Shown here: piece by piece, positions 25,697 to 36,087 of the stretch
Layout: every line of letters starts with the position of its first letter
How positions within the stretch are numbered: the stretch's first letter is position 1
From: Bacillus sonorensis NBRC 101234 = KCTC 13918
GTDB lineage: Bacteria > Bacillota > Bacilli > Bacillales > Bacillaceae
Reading direction: 5' to 3'
DNA: 44,001 bases
Assembly (NCBI RefSeq): GCF_001592005.1
Contig: NZ_BCVZ01000026.1
Span: 1-44,001, forward strand
Position numbers and translations under genes: made by a program
The notes under the pieces: model-generated
Databases searched by the model: none
What the model saw: only the letters and a program-made list of their open reading frames with translations
What the model was told of the DNA's origin: nothing

Positions 25697-26554
25697 TTAC
25701 ATATGAATATGTTTTAGTTTGTCTGGATTCGAAATGATGTAGACGTGTTGGATTTTATCCCGCTTAGGTGACCATGCAAAGCAAATAGCATAGATCGGGC
25801 GTTTGTTCCGTTCTATTAAAACACCCCTTTGACCATTGATAGAGACATATCTCAAATGACCGGCAAGGCGCCCTTTTGAGGCGATTCCTTTAAAGAATGC
25901 ATAGATTCGGCTTCGTCCATAAATCGGTCTGATTGCACTGCGGACTTTGCCGCCGCCATCTGTATATAACACCGCTTCTTCAGCCAGTCTGCGGGCAAAA
26001 TCGTCAAAGTCTCCGGCTTTTGTCGACGCAATAAACAGCTCTGCCAATTGGTGCTCCTCTTTCGGTTTTGATACGGCCGAGAGTTCGCCGCTTACTTTAT
26101 GTTTTATCCGGCTGTAGATTTTCCGGCAGTTCGCTTCAGATTTTTCGATAATGGATGATATTTCCTTATAGTTATATCCAAACACTTCCCTAAACATAAA
26201 TACCGCTCTTTCAACAGGGTTCAGCCTGCTCATGACGACCAGCAAAGCGTATGAGATCATTTCGTCTTTCACCACTACTTCAGCCGGATTTTGTTCCGCC
26301 AGCGTGATTTGCGGTTCCGGCAGCCATTCTCCAACGTAAACCTCGCGTTTCTTTCTGGCTGACTTCAGGAAATTAATACAGCGGTTTGTGATTGATTTCA
26401 GCAGATAAGGCTGAATCTCTTCAATTTGACTAATGTCTCTTTCCTGCAGATCAGCAAACAGCTCCTGCACGATATCTTCGGCATCTTGGAGAGATCCTAC
26501 CATTCGATAGGCAACAGAATGCAGCAAAGACCAATATGTTTGATAAACGTCCAT
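25697..26554 (-). CDS. ECF41-family sigma factor with fused regulatory domain
   Basis: This 285-residue alternative sigma factor has a sigma-2 region (about 8-75) and a sigma-4 region (about 100-160). A C-terminal SnoaL-like domain (about 168-285) replaces a separate anti-sigma factor. The three hallmark motifs of ECF41 are all present: WLPEP at 77-81, DGGGK at 199-203 and NPDKL at 276-280. The SnoaL domain is known to both restrain and support activity in this group. The gene precedes its presumed target. Only about 34 bp lie between the noc terminator and its ATG, so it may depend on readthrough from noc. The inducing signal is unknown. Confidence 0.92.
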   Translation of the reverse strand: MDVYQTYWSLLHSVAYRMVGSLQDAEDIVQELFADLQERDISQIEEIQPYLLKSITNRCINFLKSARKKREVYVGEWLPEPQITLAEQNPAEVVVKDEMISYALLVVMSRLNPVERAVFMFREVFGYNYKEISSIIEKSEANCRKIYSRIKHKVSGELSAVSKPKEEHQLAELFIASTKAGDFDDFARRLAEEAVLYTDGGGKVRSAIRPIYGRSRIYAFFKGIASKGRLAGHLRYVSINGQRGVLIERNKRPIYAICFAWSPKRDKIQHVYIISNPDKLKHIHM

Positions 26555-26580
26555 AGCGCCCCCGCCTTTAGATATTTTGA

Positions 26581-26614
26581 CCTAAAAAAATAAAAGCTCT
26601 GTGAGCTTTTATTT
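26581..26614 (-). terminator. noc terminator
   Basis: AAATAAAAGCTC and GAGCTTTTATTT form a 12-bp perfect stem with a 3-nt loop that overlaps the noc stop; on the minus strand a T-rich tail follows. Confidence 0.8.
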
Positions 26615-27460
26615 CGGTATACGAATCGTAAACTGAATGTATTCTTCAAATTCTTCTTCTTCCGTATTCAGTTTAACCCCGCTGTCTTCCACCATTGACA
26701 AGGACTGGCGGATCGTGTTCATCGCGATTCTCGCATCCCTGCTGTATGCTTTTCTCTTCGGTTTAGGCTTACGCTTATCCTGTTCAAGCATTTTGACAAC
26801 GCGGTCTTCGGTTTGTTTGACATTTAAGCTTTTTTCAATCACTTCGTGCAGCAGCTTGACCTGAAGTTCCGGCTGTTTTAACGGAATGAGCGCTCTTGCA
26901 TGCCGCTCGGAAATCTCTTTTTTCAATATCGCTTCCTGCACTTCTTCCGGCAGCTTCAGCAGTCTGAGCTTGTTGGCGATTGTTGACTGCCCTTTGCCGA
27001 GCCTTTGTGCGAGGGCTTCCTGAGTCAAATCATGCAGCTCTAAAAGCCGTGCGTATGCATGCGCCTCTTCTATTGAAGATAATTCCTCCCTCTGGAGGTT
27101 TTCAATCAGAGCAACAGAAGCTGTCTCTGTATCTGAAAAATCCTTGATAATGGCGGGGACCTTTTCCCAATTCAGTGTTTGAACTGCCCGCCAGCGCCGC
27201 TCCCCTGCAATGAGTTCATATTTTCCATCCTGCTCTGTTTTTCTGACGACAATCGGCTGAATGATGCCGTGCGTATGAATGGTTGCGGCTAATTCTTGAA
27301 TTTTTTCTTCAGAGAAAATGGTGCGCGGCTGAAAACGGTTAGGAATAATATCGCCTACTGGAATGTCTTGAATTTCTTCTTTATTAGTATCATGTTCAGC
27401 AATCTCTGCTTCTTCTTCTTTTTCACCGATTCCGAAGAGACGAGAGAATGAATGCTTCAT
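26609..27460 (-). CDS. noc: Nucleoid occlusion protein Noc
   Basis: Noc is a ParB paralogue that binds its own DNA sites (NBS), spreads with CTP and tethers DNA to the membrane, blocking FtsZ assembly over the nucleoid. The 283-residue protein starts with the amphipathic membrane-targeting helix [11 protein letters not shown]. It has the CTP-binding motifs GERRWR (87-92) and ENLQREE (120-126) and a helix-turn-helix (about 146-168) that differs from Spo0J in the recognition part. It is downstream of rsmG and upstream of the ECF41 pair. I saw no clear NBS in the window. Confidence 0.97.
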   Translation of the reverse strand: MKHSFSRLFGIGEKEEEAEIAEHDTNKEEIQDIPVGDIIPNRFQPRTIFSEEKIQELAATIHTHGIIQPIVVRKTEQDGKYELIAGERRWRAVQTLNWEKVPAIIKDFSDTETASVALIENLQREELSSIEEAHAYARLLELHDLTQEALAQRLGKGQSTIANKLRLLKLPEEVQEAILKKEISERHARALIPLKQPELQVKLLHEVIEKSLNVKQTEDRVVKMLEQDKRKPKPKRKAYSRDARIAMNTIRQSLSMVEDSGVKLNTEEEEFEEYIQFTIRIPK

Positions 27461-27557
27461 GTACCTACACCACCTTTAAACACTGCCATTTTTATAATTC
27501 TATTTTCTCATGAATTTTCCTTCTGTGACATCGCGAATTTTGAAGAAAACGAATCAT

Positions 27558-28277
27558 TCAGCCTTCAATCGGAGATTTATTAGGCGTTCCAGGCTTTCTT
27601 GGAAATTTCTTCGGTGTCTGCGATTGTTTTTTGATGACAATGATGTTTCTTTCGCTTTCTTCTATCGGCAGCTGAAAAGAATGTACGGTTTCAATTTGCC
27701 CTCCAAGAGTCTTAATGGCTTTTTTGCCCGCTTCGATTTCTTCATCAGCCGAGGCTGCCTTTAAGGCAACGAATAAACCGTTTTTCTTTACGAGCGGAAG
27801 ACACAGTTCGCTTAGTACGGAAAGGCGGGCAACCGCACGAGCTGTCACGACATCGAAGCTCTCCCGCTTATCTTTTAATCTCCCGAATGTCTCGGCGCGG
27901 TCATGGTAGAACTCCGTGTTTTCCAATTTTAAAGCATTGGACAGCTCATTTAAAAAGTTAATTCTTTTATTCAACGAATCGACGATTGTCACATGAAGGT
28001 GGGGAAAGCAGATTTTGATCGGAAGGCTTGGAAAACCGGCGCCCGCCCCAACATCACAGAGATTGTTCACCTTTTGAAAATCAATATAAAAAGAAGCGGT
28101 GATGGAATCGTAAAAATGTTTTAAATAAACCTCTTTTTTTTCTGTAATTGAGGTTAAATTGATTTTATCATTCCATTCTATAAGCCATTCATAATAGGTT
28201 TCAAATTGCTCCAGCTGGAACGGAGAAAGGGAGATGCCTTTCTCCTCCAAACCGGATGTAAACTGCTCAATGTTCAT
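27558..28277 (-). CDS. rsmG: 16S rRNA (guanine527-N7)-methyltransferase RsmG (GidB)
   Basis: RsmG methylates G527 in the 530 loop of 16S rRNA with S-adenosylmethionine; loss gives low-level streptomycin resistance. The 239-residue protein has the SAM motif [10 protein letters not shown] at 74-83, a catalytic-domain pattern TARAVARL around 145-152, and a basic C-terminus. The ATG has AAAGGATG upstream. It is 13 bp after mnmG and is probably the last gene of a long mnmE-mnmG-rsmG unit, with noc 97 bp further on. Confidence 0.97.
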   Translation of the reverse strand: MNIEQFTSGLEEKGISLSPFQLEQFETYYEWLIEWNDKINLTSITEKKEVYLKHFYDSITASFYIDFQKVNNLCDVGAGAGFPSLPIKICFPHLHVTIVDSLNKRINFLNELSNALKLENTEFYHDRAETFGRLKDKRESFDVVTARAVARLSVLSELCLPLVKKNGLFVALKAASADEEIEAGKKAIKTLGGQIETVHSFQLPIEESERNIIVIKKQSQTPKKFPRKPGTPNKSPIEG

Positions 28278-28290
28278 GCCGTCATCCTTT

Positions 28291-30177
28291 CTATTCCGCT
28301 ACCTTGGCGATCCGGCCCTGTTCGAGGTAAACAAGCAGAATGGAAATATCAGCAGGATTCACCCCGGAAATCCGTGAGGCCTGTGCGACAGACAGCGGTC
28401 TGACCTCTTTCAATTTTTGGCGTGCTTCAGTCGCAATCCCTTTAATCGCATCATAGTCAATTCTGTCAGGAATCTTTTTATTTTCCATTTTCTTAAGTTT
28501 TTCAACTTGCTGCAGGGATTTTTCAATATATCCTTCGTATTTGATTTGGATTTCGACCTGTTCGGCAACGTCGGCGGCGATTTCTTGATCAGCGGGAGCA
28601 AGCGCTGTGACGGTTTCGTAGTTCATTTCCGGCCTTTTCATTAAATCGGTGGCCCTGATGCCGTCTTTCAGCTCGCTTCCGCCCAGTGAACGGATATATT
28701 CCTGATTTTCCTTAGTCGGTTTGATAATAACAGAATGCAGGCGTTTTTTCTCTGCCTCAATGGCCGCCTTTTTCTCCTGGAACTTATGATAGCGTTCCTC
28801 AGAAATCAGACCGACTTTATAACCGATTTCGGTGAGCCGCAAGTCGGCGTTATCATGGCGGAGGAGCAGACGGTATTCCGCCCTTGACGTCAGCAGACGG
28901 TAAGGCTCGTTTGTTCCTTTTGTTACAAGATCGTCAATCAAAACACCAATGTAGGCGTCTGAGCGGCTGAGAATGACTTCTTCTTTGCCAAGTGCCTTTC
29001 GTCCGGCGTTAATCCCGGCCATTATCCCCTGCCCGGCCGCTTCTTCATAGCCGGATGTTCCGTTGATTTGCCCCGCCGTGAACAGCCCCGGTATTTTTTT
29101 CGTTTCCAGCGTCGGCCAAAGCTGCGTCGGTACGATCGCATCATATTCAATCGCATATCCCGCACGCATCATTTCCACATTCTCAAGGCCTGGAATCGTT
29201 GAGAGCATTTTTCTTTGAACATCTTCCGGAAGGCTTGTTGACAGCCCTTGTACATACACTTCCTGTGTATTCCGGCCTTCCGGCTCAAGAAAGATCTGGT
29301 GTCTCGGCTTATCATTAAAGCGGACGACCTTATCCTCGATTGACGGACAGTATCTCGGTCCCGTTCCTTTGATCATACCGGAGTACATCGGTGAACGGTG
29401 CAGATTGTTATCAATGATCTCGTGCGTTTCCGGACTCGTATATGTCAGCCAGCACGGAAGCTGATCTGTAATATATTCGACTGTTTCATACGAAAAGGCC
29501 CGCGGCACTTCATCGCCAGGCTGGATTTCCGTTTTGCTGTAATCGATTGAATGGCTGTTGACACGCGGTGGCGTCCCTGTTTTAAAACGGACAAGATCAA
29601 ATCCGAGCTCTTCGAGGTGCTCGGAAAGCTTGATGGAAGGCTGCTGGTTGTTCGGTCCGCTTGAATAAGACAAATCCCCGAGAATAATTTTTCCCCGCAA
29701 AAACGTTCCCGTTGTCAAAACAACCGTCTTTGAACGGTATATCGCTCCCGTTTGGGTCGTGACGCCGCGGCATTCCCCGTCTTCTATCAAAAGGCGTTCA
29801 GCCATCCCTTGCAAAAGCGTCAAATTCGGTTCATTTTCAAGCGTTTTTTTCATTTCATGCTGATATTGGAATTTATCGGCCTGCGCACGGAGCGCCCGCA
29901 CTGCAGGACCTTTTCCTGTATTTAAAAGCCTCATTTGGATGTGGGTTTTATCAATATTTTTAGCCATTTCTCCGCCGAGCGCGTCAATTTCGCGGACGAC
30001 GATCCCTTTGGCGGGGCCGCCGACAGACGGATTACACGGCATAAAAGCAACCATATCAAGGTTGATGGTTAAGACAAGCGTTTTCGCTCCTTGTCTGGCT
30101 GATGCCAAAGCCGCTTCAACACCGGCATGGCCGGCGCCGACGACAATGACGTCATATTGGCCTGCTTCATAGCCCAT
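28291..30177 (-). CDS. mnmG: tRNA uridine 5-carboxymethylaminomethyl modification enzyme MnmG (GidA)
   Basis: MnmG works with MnmE to add carboxymethylaminomethyl to U34 of certain tRNAs, using FAD, NADH and methylene-tetrahydrofolate. The 628-residue protein has the FAD Rossmann motif [10 protein letters not shown] at 14-23, the [12 protein letters not shown] signature (about 48-59), and the C-terminal helical domain that contacts MnmE. It ends with [18 protein letters not shown]. The ATG has a GGAGG site. It is 16 bp downstream of mnmE, clearly one operon. Confidence 0.98.
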   Translation of the reverse strand: MGYEAGQYDVIVVGAGHAGVEAALASARQGAKTLVLTINLDMVAFMPCNPSVGGPAKGIVVREIDALGGEMAKNIDKTHIQMRLLNTGKGPAVRALRAQADKFQYQHEMKKTLENEPNLTLLQGMAERLLIEDGECRGVTTQTGAIYRSKTVVLTTGTFLRGKIILGDLSYSSGPNNQQPSIKLSEHLEELGFDLVRFKTGTPPRVNSHSIDYSKTEIQPGDEVPRAFSYETVEYITDQLPCWLTYTSPETHEIIDNNLHRSPMYSGMIKGTGPRYCPSIEDKVVRFNDKPRHQIFLEPEGRNTQEVYVQGLSTSLPEDVQRKMLSTIPGLENVEMMRAGYAIEYDAIVPTQLWPTLETKKIPGLFTAGQINGTSGYEEAAGQGIMAGINAGRKALGKEEVILSRSDAYIGVLIDDLVTKGTNEPYRLLTSRAEYRLLLRHDNADLRLTEIGYKVGLISEERYHKFQEKKAAIEAEKKRLHSVIIKPTKENQEYIRSLGGSELKDGIRATDLMKRPEMNYETVTALAPADQEIAADVAEQVEIQIKYEGYIEKSLQQVEKLKKMENKKIPDRIDYDAIKGIATEARQKLKEVRPLSVAQASRISGVNPADISILLVYLEQGRIAKVAE

Positions 30178-30193
30178 ATGCTTTGTTCCTCCT

Positions 30194-31573
30194 TTATTTA
30201 CCTAAGCAAAACTGTGAAAAGAGCTGATCGATCAAGCTTTCGTGTACGGCATCGCCAATGATCTCACCAAGCACTTCCCAGCATTTTGTTAAATCGATTT
30301 GAACCATATCAATCGGCACATCATTATCGATTCCCTCAAGCGCGTCCGTTATGGCGCGCTTGGCCTCATGCAGCAGGGAGATGTGCCTTGTGTTGCTGAC
30401 ATACGTAAGGTCGCCGCTCTCGATCGCTCCCGTGAAAAACAGCGATTGAATGGCTTCCTCAAGCTCATCGATTCCTTCTTCTCTTAAAAGAGAAGTCGTG
30501 ACGACAGGACGTCCGTTCGCCAATTCCTGGACGCGGTTAAGATCAAGCTTTTGCTCAAGATCGGTCTTGTTGACGATAACGATCAGATCCATGCCCTTTG
30601 TCGCCTCAAAAAGGTTGATATCTTCTTCTGAAAGAGTCTCGCTGTAATTGAGGACAAGCAGAATCAAATCCGCTTCTTTTAATACTTGTCTTGACCGCTC
30701 GACTCCGATGCGCTCGACGATATCCTCCGTCTCACGGATTCCAGCTGTATCGACAAGGCGAAGCGGCACGCCTCTTACATTCACATATTCCTCAATGACA
30801 TCCCGCGTCGTTCCCGGAATATCGGTCACGATGGCCTTCGTCTCGTGAACAAGGCTGTTCAGCAATGAGGATTTCCCGACGTTTGGCCTTCCGATAATAA
30901 CGGTTGAGATGCCTTCTCTTAAAATTTTACCCTGTTCTGACGTTGTGAGGAGCGCCTCAATTTCTTCTTTTACCTTTGTCGCCTTTTCAATCAGCAGCTT
31001 ATGCGTCATTTCTTCAACATCATCGTATTCAGGATAATCAATATTTACTTCGATATGCGCCAATGTTTCAAGCAGCTCCGCCCTCAATCGCTTGATTAGA
31101 GAAGACAGCCTTCCTTCCATCTGATTCATGGCGACATTCATGGCGCGGTCTGTTTTCGCTCTGATAAGATCCATGACAGCTTCTGCCTGAGAAAGATCAA
31201 TTCTTCCGTTTAAAAAGGCTCTTTTCGTAAATTCACCGGGCTCAGCAAGCCTCGCTCCCTGTCTCAATACGAGCTGTAGCACTTGATTAACGGTGACGAT
31301 TCCGCCGTGGCAGTTGATCTCAACAATGTCTTCCCTCGTAAAAGTTTTCGGGGCTTTTAACACGGAGACCATGACTTCTTCAACGACCTTGTCCGTTTCC
31401 GGATCAACGATATGCCCGTAGTTGATCGTATGGGATTCAACAGAGTGCAGCGTTTTTCCGCGCGGTCCTTTATATACCTTGTCAGCTATCGATAAAGCCT
31501 CAGGGCCGCTCAGCCTGACGATGGCAATCGCTCCTTCTCCCATCGGAGTCGAAATGGCAGCGATCGTATCCAT
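30194..31573 (-). CDS. mnmE: tRNA modification GTPase MnmE (ThdF/TrmE)
   Basis: MnmE is the GTPase partner of MnmG in wobble-uridine modification. The 459-residue product has an N-terminal folate-binding domain (about 1-118) and a helical domain split by a G domain. The G domain has GRPNVGKSS at 228-236 and DTAG at 275-278. The C-terminal CLGK provides Cys456. I chose the ATG giving MDTIAAIST, eight bases after GAGG; the GTG three codons earlier overlaps the ribosome site. DnaA boxes lie upstream. Confidence 0.98.
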   Translation of the reverse strand: MDTIAAISTPMGEGAIAIVRLSGPEALSIADKVYKGPRGKTLHSVESHTINYGHIVDPETDKVVEEVMVSVLKAPKTFTREDIVEINCHGGIVTVNQVLQLVLRQGARLAEPGEFTKRAFLNGRIDLSQAEAVMDLIRAKTDRAMNVAMNQMEGRLSSLIKRLRAELLETLAHIEVNIDYPEYDDVEEMTHKLLIEKATKVKEEIEALLTTSEQGKILREGISTVIIGRPNVGKSSLLNSLVHETKAIVTDIPGTTRDVIEEYVNVRGVPLRLVDTAGIRETEDIVERIGVERSRQVLKEADLILLVLNYSETLSEEDINLFEATKGMDLIVIVNKTDLEQKLDLNRVQELANGRPVVTTSLLREEGIDELEEAIQSLFFTGAIESGDLTYVSNTRHISLLHEAKRAITDALEGIDNDVPIDMVQIDLTKCWEVLGEIIGDAVHESLIDQLFSQFCLGK

Positions 31574-31719
31574 GACGTTCACCTCTCTTTTTCATTCCTT
31601 TATCTATTATCCCCATTTGCCGGGTCATCTTCCAAACATCATAAATTCGAAAAAAATTTTATTGTAATCAAAATTTAAAGATAACATAGTTTCAATTGAA
31701 GTGAAAGTGAATAGAACCG

Positions 31720-31776
31720 TTATCCACAACCGTAAAAGCCGTCATTATTTACTTTAACTTATCCACATGTGAATAA
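31720..31776. promoter_or_regulatory. DnaA-box cluster upstream of mnmE
   Basis: Two perfect TTATCCACA boxes (31720-31728, 31759-31767) and one inverted TTATTCACA box (31768-31776) lie in the 306-bp jag-mnmE gap. Nothing else with gene character is seen in that gap. DnaA may regulate mnmE or be titrated here; as I recall, DnaA binding near thdF is known in B. subtilis. Confidence 0.8.
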
Positions 31777-31866
31777 CAATTAAATTTCTTTTTCATCAAC
31801 AGCTTACACCGAAAGAAGCCGTCTTTAAACGAATCCGGCCTGGATTCCCGAAATTTTTGCAGGCAC

Positions 31867-31905
31867 AAAAAACCGAAGTTCATTTTTGATGAACTTCGGT
31901 TTTCT
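31867..31905 (-). terminator. jag terminator
   Basis: A perfect 15-bp stem (31869-31883 with 31889-31903) and 5-nt loop overlap the last codons of jag; a T-run follows on the minus strand. Confidence 0.88.
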
Positions 31906-32533
31906 GCTGTTGTTGTTTATATGAGATGACAAGATGCCGGTTATGGTCTTCACCTGTAGAATATGTCTCAATTTCATTCGAGTAGCCTGAAAGCGTGTCA
32001 TGGATCACTTTTCGTTCACTGGAAGGCATCGGCTCAAGATGAATATCTTTTTTCTGTCTGCTTGCCTGAGCAGCCAGCTTTAAAGCCAGCTGCTTCAAGG
32101 TTTCCTTCCGCTTGTCCCGGTAGCCTTCGGCATCAACCACCGCTTGAATGTAGCGGTCTGAATGACGGTTGAGGACGAGCTGTGTCAAGGTTTCCAGAGC
32201 ATTTAACGTCTGTCCCCTTTTTCCGATTAAAAGAGCCGTTTTGTCGCCCTTCAATTGGAAAATAACCCTTTTTTGCTCTTCTTCAGCCGTCACTTCTGCT
32301 TGGATCCCCATGTTCAAAATCACGTTTTCCAAATACTGCTTCGCTTCTTTGACAGGGTCAATTTTTTCTCGAATTTTGACAACTGCAGGCTGATGACCGA
32401 ATATCCCAAGAAATCCTTTCTTTCCTTGTTCCAATACGGCGATTTCAACATCATCTGCTTGAAGTTCCAGCTGTTCAAGCCCGGATTGCACTGCTTCATC
32501 GACGGTTCGTCCAGTAGCAGTCAGTTCCTTCAC
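31880..32533 (-). CDS. jag: RNA-binding protein Jag (KhpB/EloR-like)
   Basis: The 217-residue protein has an N-terminal Jag domain (about 1-50, [15 protein letters not shown] and KGFLGIFG). A linker follows, then a KH domain (about 75-150, with [15 protein letters not shown]) and an R3H domain (about 150-208, with ERKVIHDTL). The family binds RNA and affects cell elongation in streptococci; in Bacillus it accompanies spoIIIJ. The GTG start overlaps the spoIIIJ stop by 4 bases, with GGAGG inside spoIIIJ. Confidence 0.95.
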   Translation of the reverse strand: MKELTATGRTVDEAVQSGLEQLELQADDVEIAVLEQGKKGFLGIFGHQPAVVKIREKIDPVKEAKQYLENVILNMGIQAEVTAEEEQKRVIFQLKGDKTALLIGKRGQTLNALETLTQLVLNRHSDRYIQAVVDAEGYRDKRKETLKQLALKLAAQASRQKKDIHLEPMPSSERKVIHDTLSGYSNEIETYSTGEDHNRHLVISYKQQQQKTEVHQK

Positions 32534-33330
32534 TTTTTCTTACCTCCGGATTTTTTTCCTCCAGCTGCGGCTTCCTGCTTCTGCAACTTCATGTCAGGAC
32601 CTTTAATTAAGAATGTTTGGGCAATCATAAACAAGTTTCCGACTACCCAGTACAGAGAAAGAGCCGCCGGGAAATTAATGGCAAATATGACGATCATAAT
32701 CGGCATCAGCCAAAGCATCATGGCCATTTGCGGATTTTGCTGCGCGTTTCCGGCCATCATCAGCTTCTGCTGAATGAACGTGAAGACACCCGCAAGAATC
32801 GGCAGGATAAAGTACGGATCGCGCTCTCCCAGGTCAAACCATAAAAAGCTGTGCTCAGCGATCTCACGCGTTCTCATAATGGCATGATAGAATCCGATTA
32901 AAATCGGCATTTGAATGATAATCGGGAAACATCCGGCAAGCGGGTTAACCCCGTGCTTTTGCATGAGAGCCATCGTTTCCTGCTGAAGTTTTTGCTGAGT
33001 TTTCTGATCCTTTGAACTGTATTTTTCACGAAGCTTCTGCATTTCAGGCTGAATCGCCTGCATCGCTTTTGTACTTCTCAGCTGCTTAATCATCAGCGGT
33101 AAAATCAACAGTCTGATCAGGATGGTCACGATAATAATCGCAAGCCCGAAGTTATCATTCGTCAGATTTGCAACATACGTAATCAGCTGTGACAACGGGT
33201 ATACGATGTAACTGTTCCAAAATCCTTCACTTTCTGCAGTGATCGGCTGGTTTATCTGCGTACATCCCGCTAAAAGTACGAGAACGCCGACCATACTGAA
33301 TAATAATAAAATTCGCCTCTTCAACAACAT
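32530..33330 (-). CDS. spoIIIJ: Membrane protein insertase SpoIIIJ (YidC/OxaA1)
   Basis: SpoIIIJ inserts proteins into the cytoplasmic membrane and is needed for forespore SigG activation. The 266-residue lipoprotein has a signal peptide with lipobox LAGC (Cys23), five transmembrane segments, the YidC core [23 protein letters not shown], and a basic C-terminal tail ([10 protein letters not shown]). The ATG (33328-33330) is only 2 bases from AGGAGG; initiation at one of the following TTG codons is possible. It precedes jag, with overlap. Confidence 0.95.
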   Translation of the reverse strand: MLLKRRILLLFSMVGVLVLLAGCTQINQPITAESEGFWNSYIVYPLSQLITYVANLTNDNFGLAIIIVTILIRLLILPLMIKQLRSTKAMQAIQPEMQKLREKYSSKDQKTQQKLQQETMALMQKHGVNPLAGCFPIIIQMPILIGFYHAIMRTREIAEHSFLWFDLGERDPYFILPILAGVFTFIQQKLMMAGNAQQNPQMAMMLWLMPIMIVIFAINFPAALSLYWVVGNLFMIAQTFLIKGPDMKLQKQEAAAGGKKSGGKKK

Positions 33331-33493
33331 TTCCTCCTAAATCTTCATTCTTCAACCGTTTTTAGACGGTCATCATCTTCAAAAAGACATACTTTCTCGT
33401 ATTTTATCATCTTTCCCCCCGAAATGGGCGCGAGACTTTTCACCCGCAAAGGAAGCGCTTAAAATTGTATGCCATAAGCCGCATTTTCCAAAG

Positions 33494-33853
33494 TCAGGAT
33501 GGCTTATCCGGTTTTTTTTGATAAACAAATGACTTCCTGAAAAGATGCTGCAAGCTTTTTTTCGTTTCTTCATATGTCAGATCAGCGGCTGGCTTTCTCG
33601 CAATAATAATGTAGTCATTTTCCTGCTTTAAATAATCACGCTCTTCTAGGATGACCTGGCGAATTAACCGTTTTACCCGGTTGCGCACGACGGCGTTCCC
33701 GATTTTCTTGCTGACCGACAGTCCGACCCGAAACTCTTTTGCCTCAGGCTGGTGAAGCACATATAAGACATACTGCCGGTTTGCCATCGATTTTCCTTTT
33801 TTAAATACCTTTTGAAAATCTTCATTTTTTTTTAATCGATTCCGCTTTTTCAT
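33494..33853 (-). CDS. rnpA: Ribonuclease P protein component
   Basis: RnpA is the protein subunit of RNase P, which with the catalytic rnpB RNA matures tRNA 5' ends. The 119-residue basic protein has the RNR motif around 55-66 ([13 protein letters not shown]) and the fold's [17 protein letters not shown] region. I chose the ATG giving [13 protein letters not shown]; a GTG four codons upstream lies directly next to its only ribosome site. It follows rpmH, with an intervening hairpin. Confidence 0.95.
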   Translation of the reverse strand: MKKRNRLKKNEDFQKVFKKGKSMANRQYVLYVLHQPEAKEFRVGLSVSKKIGNAVVRNRVKRLIRQVILEERDYLKQENDYIIIARKPAADLTYEETKKSLQHLFRKSFVYQKKPDKPS

Positions 33854-33910
33854 CTCTTCCTTCACTCCGATAACAAGCTGGCAAAAAGGGCCTGGTCATT
33901 CCTCTATGTA

Positions 33911-33937
33911 AAAAAGACCACTGACATTATTCAGTGG
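33911..33937 (-). terminator. rpmH-rnpA intergenic terminator/attenuator
   Basis: CCACTGA and TCAGTGG form a 7-bp stem with a 6-nt loop followed on the minus strand by TCTTTTTTA. It immediately follows the rpmH stop and would reduce transcription of rnpA relative to rpmH. Confidence 0.7.
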
Positions 33938-33938
33938 C

Positions 33939-34112
<174 letters not shown>

Positions 34113-34119
34113 CTAATTT

Positions 34120-34149
34120 ATTATATTTGGATGAGCTGTTCATTGTCAA
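34120..34149 (-). promoter_or_regulatory. rpmH promoter
   Basis: On the minus strand TTGACA (34144-34149) and TATAAT (34120-34125), both perfect, are spaced 18 bp, about 50 bp before rpmH. Confidence 0.9.
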
Positions 34150-34171
34150 CTTCACTTATGCATTTTCTTTT

Positions 34172-34323
34172 TTGCACCATAATAGGATAACACAGATAAA
34201 ACGACTTCGAAAGTCTATTTTCATTTTTCCTCAATTTTAGCTAAAAAGATTTTTTTGGCAGCGGGAAATTTTAATTTCCAGGGCGAAAGATAATCAATGT
34301 GGATATCTTTCGCCTTATTTTTT
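34172..34323 (+). ncRNA. Candidate terminator-ended RNA within oriC
   Basis: On the plus strand TTGCAC (34172-34177) and GATAAA (34195-34200), 17 bp apart, could start a transcript at about 34207. It would end at a strong hairpin (GGCGAAAGATA / TATCTTTCGCC, 34282-34314) followed by TTATTTTTT. In between is a 16-nt palindrome GGAAATTTTAATTTCC (34264-34279). The 115-nt product has no convincing ORF. The terminator has no protein gene upstream on this strand, which is why an RNA is proposed; the promoter is only moderate. Confidence 0.35.
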
Positions 34324-34560
34324 CTATCCACAACCATTATCGACAACATCTTCACAAAATCAACCGCTGTGGACAAAAATTCTTCAACAGTTTGTATAGC
34401 GTGTGGATAAGTTCCTGTCAACCATTGCAACGTCTCGCTTATTCTGATATTATATTTGTGTTTTAACTCTTGATAACAAATTGGCTGCTCTCCCATTATC
34501 CACAAACTGTGGATAACTTGTGGAAAGTTTTTTCACAGGGTGTGCAGAAATTTGTCCACA
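34324..34560. other. oriC, upstream DnaA-box cluster (incA/incB side)
   Basis: Perfect DnaA boxes occur at 34402-34410 (inverted), 34496-34504 and 34508-34516 (inverted). One-mismatch boxes occur at 34324-34332, 34337-34345, 34368-34376 (inverted) and 34552-34560. With the second cluster after dnaA this forms the bipartite origin known from B. subtilis. These boxes probably also mediate DnaA autoregulation of the dnaA-dnaN operon. Confidence 0.92.
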
Positions 34561-34572
34561 ACCTGTGAAAGA

Positions 34573-34579
34573 TGTCGAA
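34573..34579 (+). promoter_or_regulatory. Possible Spo0A box in oriC
   Basis: TGTCGAA matches the 0A box (TGNCGAA). Spo0A binding to oriC to limit initiation at sporulation onset is known in B. subtilis. A 7-bp match alone is weak. Confidence 0.35.
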
Positions 34580-34716
34580 AAGACGTTTTTCTACTATATT
34601 ATATGTTTTCAACATTTCATTAACGAATGGAGCCATCCATTTGCTCTTTTTTTGTGTTCTATAACAGGTGTAAGCGAGGCATATATTGCTTTGTAAAGGA
34701 GGGACGAACCGCAATT

Positions 34717-36060
34717 ATGAAAAATATATCGGATCTTTGGAATCAAGCCCTTGGGCAGATCGAAAAAAAATTGAGCAAGCCCAGCTTTGAAACATGGATG
34801 AAGTCGACAAAGGCTCATTCACTGCAGGGTGATACGCTGATTATCACCGCTCCGAACGAGTTTGCGAGAGACTGGCTTGAATCAAGGTATCTGCACTTAA
34901 TCGCGGATACAATTTACGATCTCACCGGGGAAGAGCTCAGCATTAAATTTGTTATTCCTCAGAATCAAAATGAAGAAGAATTCATGCCAAAATCTCCAAT
35001 CAAAAAAATGTCGAAAGAAGAAGAACAGGCTGATTTTCCGCAAAATATGCTGAATCCCAAATATACATTCGATACTTTCGTTATAGGCTCCGGAAACCGA
35101 TTTGCCCACGCTGCATCTCTGGCTGTGGCGGAAGCGCCTGCGAAAGCATACAATCCGCTGTTTATTTACGGGGGCGTCGGGCTTGGAAAAACCCACTTAA
35201 TGCATGCGATCGGACATTATGTCATCGAACATAATCCATCTGCAAAAGTGGTTTATTCATCATCCGAAAAATTCACAAATGAGTTCATCAACTCGATCCG
35301 TGACAATAAAGCTGTCGATTTTCGGAACCGCTATCGAAATGTCGACGTTCTTTTGATAGATGATATTCAGTTTTTAGCCGGAAAAGAACAGACGCAAGAG
35401 GAATTTTTCCATACGTTTAATACGCTGCATGAAGAGACGAAGCAGATCGTCATTTCAAGCGACCGGCCGCCTAAAGAAATACCGACGCTTGAAGACCGTC
35501 TGCGCTCCCGCTTTGAGTGGGGATTGATCACAGATATCACGCCTCCTGATTTGGAAACAAGGATCGCGATTTTAAGAAAGAAAGCGAAAGCAGAAGGACT
35601 TGATATTCCGAATGAAGTCATGCTGTATATTGCAAATCAGATCGACAGCAACATCAGAGAGCTGGAAGGGGCTTTAATCCGCGTCGTCGCTTATTCTTCC
35701 TTAATCAATAAAGATATCAATGCTGATTTGGCCGCAGAGGCTTTGAAAGATATCATTCCTTCTTCAAAGCCGAAAATTATTACCATCAAAGACATTCAAA
35801 GGGTCGTCGGCCAGCAGTTCAATATCAAGCTTGAGGATTTCAAAGCGAAAAAACGGACGAAATCAGTGGCATTTCCGAGGCAGATCGCTATGTATCTATC
35901 AAGGGAAATGACAGATTCATCCCTGCCAAAAATCGGCGAAGAATTTGGGGGACGCGATCATACGACGGTCATTCATGCCCATGAAAAAATTTCAAAACTG
36001 CTGAGCGATGATGAACAGCTTCAGCAGCAGATTAAAGAAATAAAAGAACAGCTGAGATAA
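34717..36060 (+). CDS. dnaA: Chromosomal replication initiator DnaA
   Basis: DnaA is the AAA+ initiator that binds DnaA boxes, unwinds oriC and recruits the helicase machinery. The 447-residue protein has domain I (about 1-80), a linker, and an AAA+ domain with Walker A GGVGLGKT at 152-159 and Walker B LIDD at 213-216. The C-terminal DNA-binding domain IV carries the [15 protein letters not shown] signature at about 411-425. The ATG follows AAAGGAGGG at 13 bases. The frame stays open upstream to an ATG at 34627 but has no ribosome site there. It forms an operon with dnaN. Confidence 0.98.
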   Translation: MKNISDLWNQALGQIEKKLSKPSFETWMKSTKAHSLQGDTLIITAPNEFARDWLESRYLHLIADTIYDLTGEELSIKFVIPQNQNEEEFMPKSPIKKMSKEEEQADFPQNMLNPKYTFDTFVIGSGNRFAHAASLAVAEAPAKAYNPLFIYGGVGLGKTHLMHAIGHYVIEHNPSAKVVYSSSEKFTNEFINSIRDNKAVDFRNRYRNVDVLLIDDIQFLAGKEQTQEEFFHTFNTLHEETKQIVISSDRPPKEIPTLEDRLRSRFEWGLITDITPPDLETRIAILRKKAKAEGLDIPNEVMLYIANQIDSNIRELEGALIRVVAYSSLINKDINADLAAEALKDIIPSSKPKIITIKDIQRVVGQQFNIKLEDFKAKKRTKSVAFPRQIAMYLSREMTDSSLPKIGEEFGGRDHTTVIHAHEKISKLLSDDEQLQQQIKEIKEQLR

Positions 36061-36087
36061 GATCGGCTCAGGTGAAGAATGGGAAAG

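Noticed and set aside
33331..33493. Spaced inverted repeat ATAAGCC / GGCTTAT and a cre-like AAGCGCTT between rnpA and spoIIIJ
   Set aside because: No T-run, a large loop, and several mismatches to the cre consensus; no functional call is justified.
34627..34716. In-frame 30-codon upstream extension of dnaA starting at ATG 34627
   Set aside because: No ribosome site precedes it, the peptide is low-quality, and the family start at 34717 has AAAGGAGGG.
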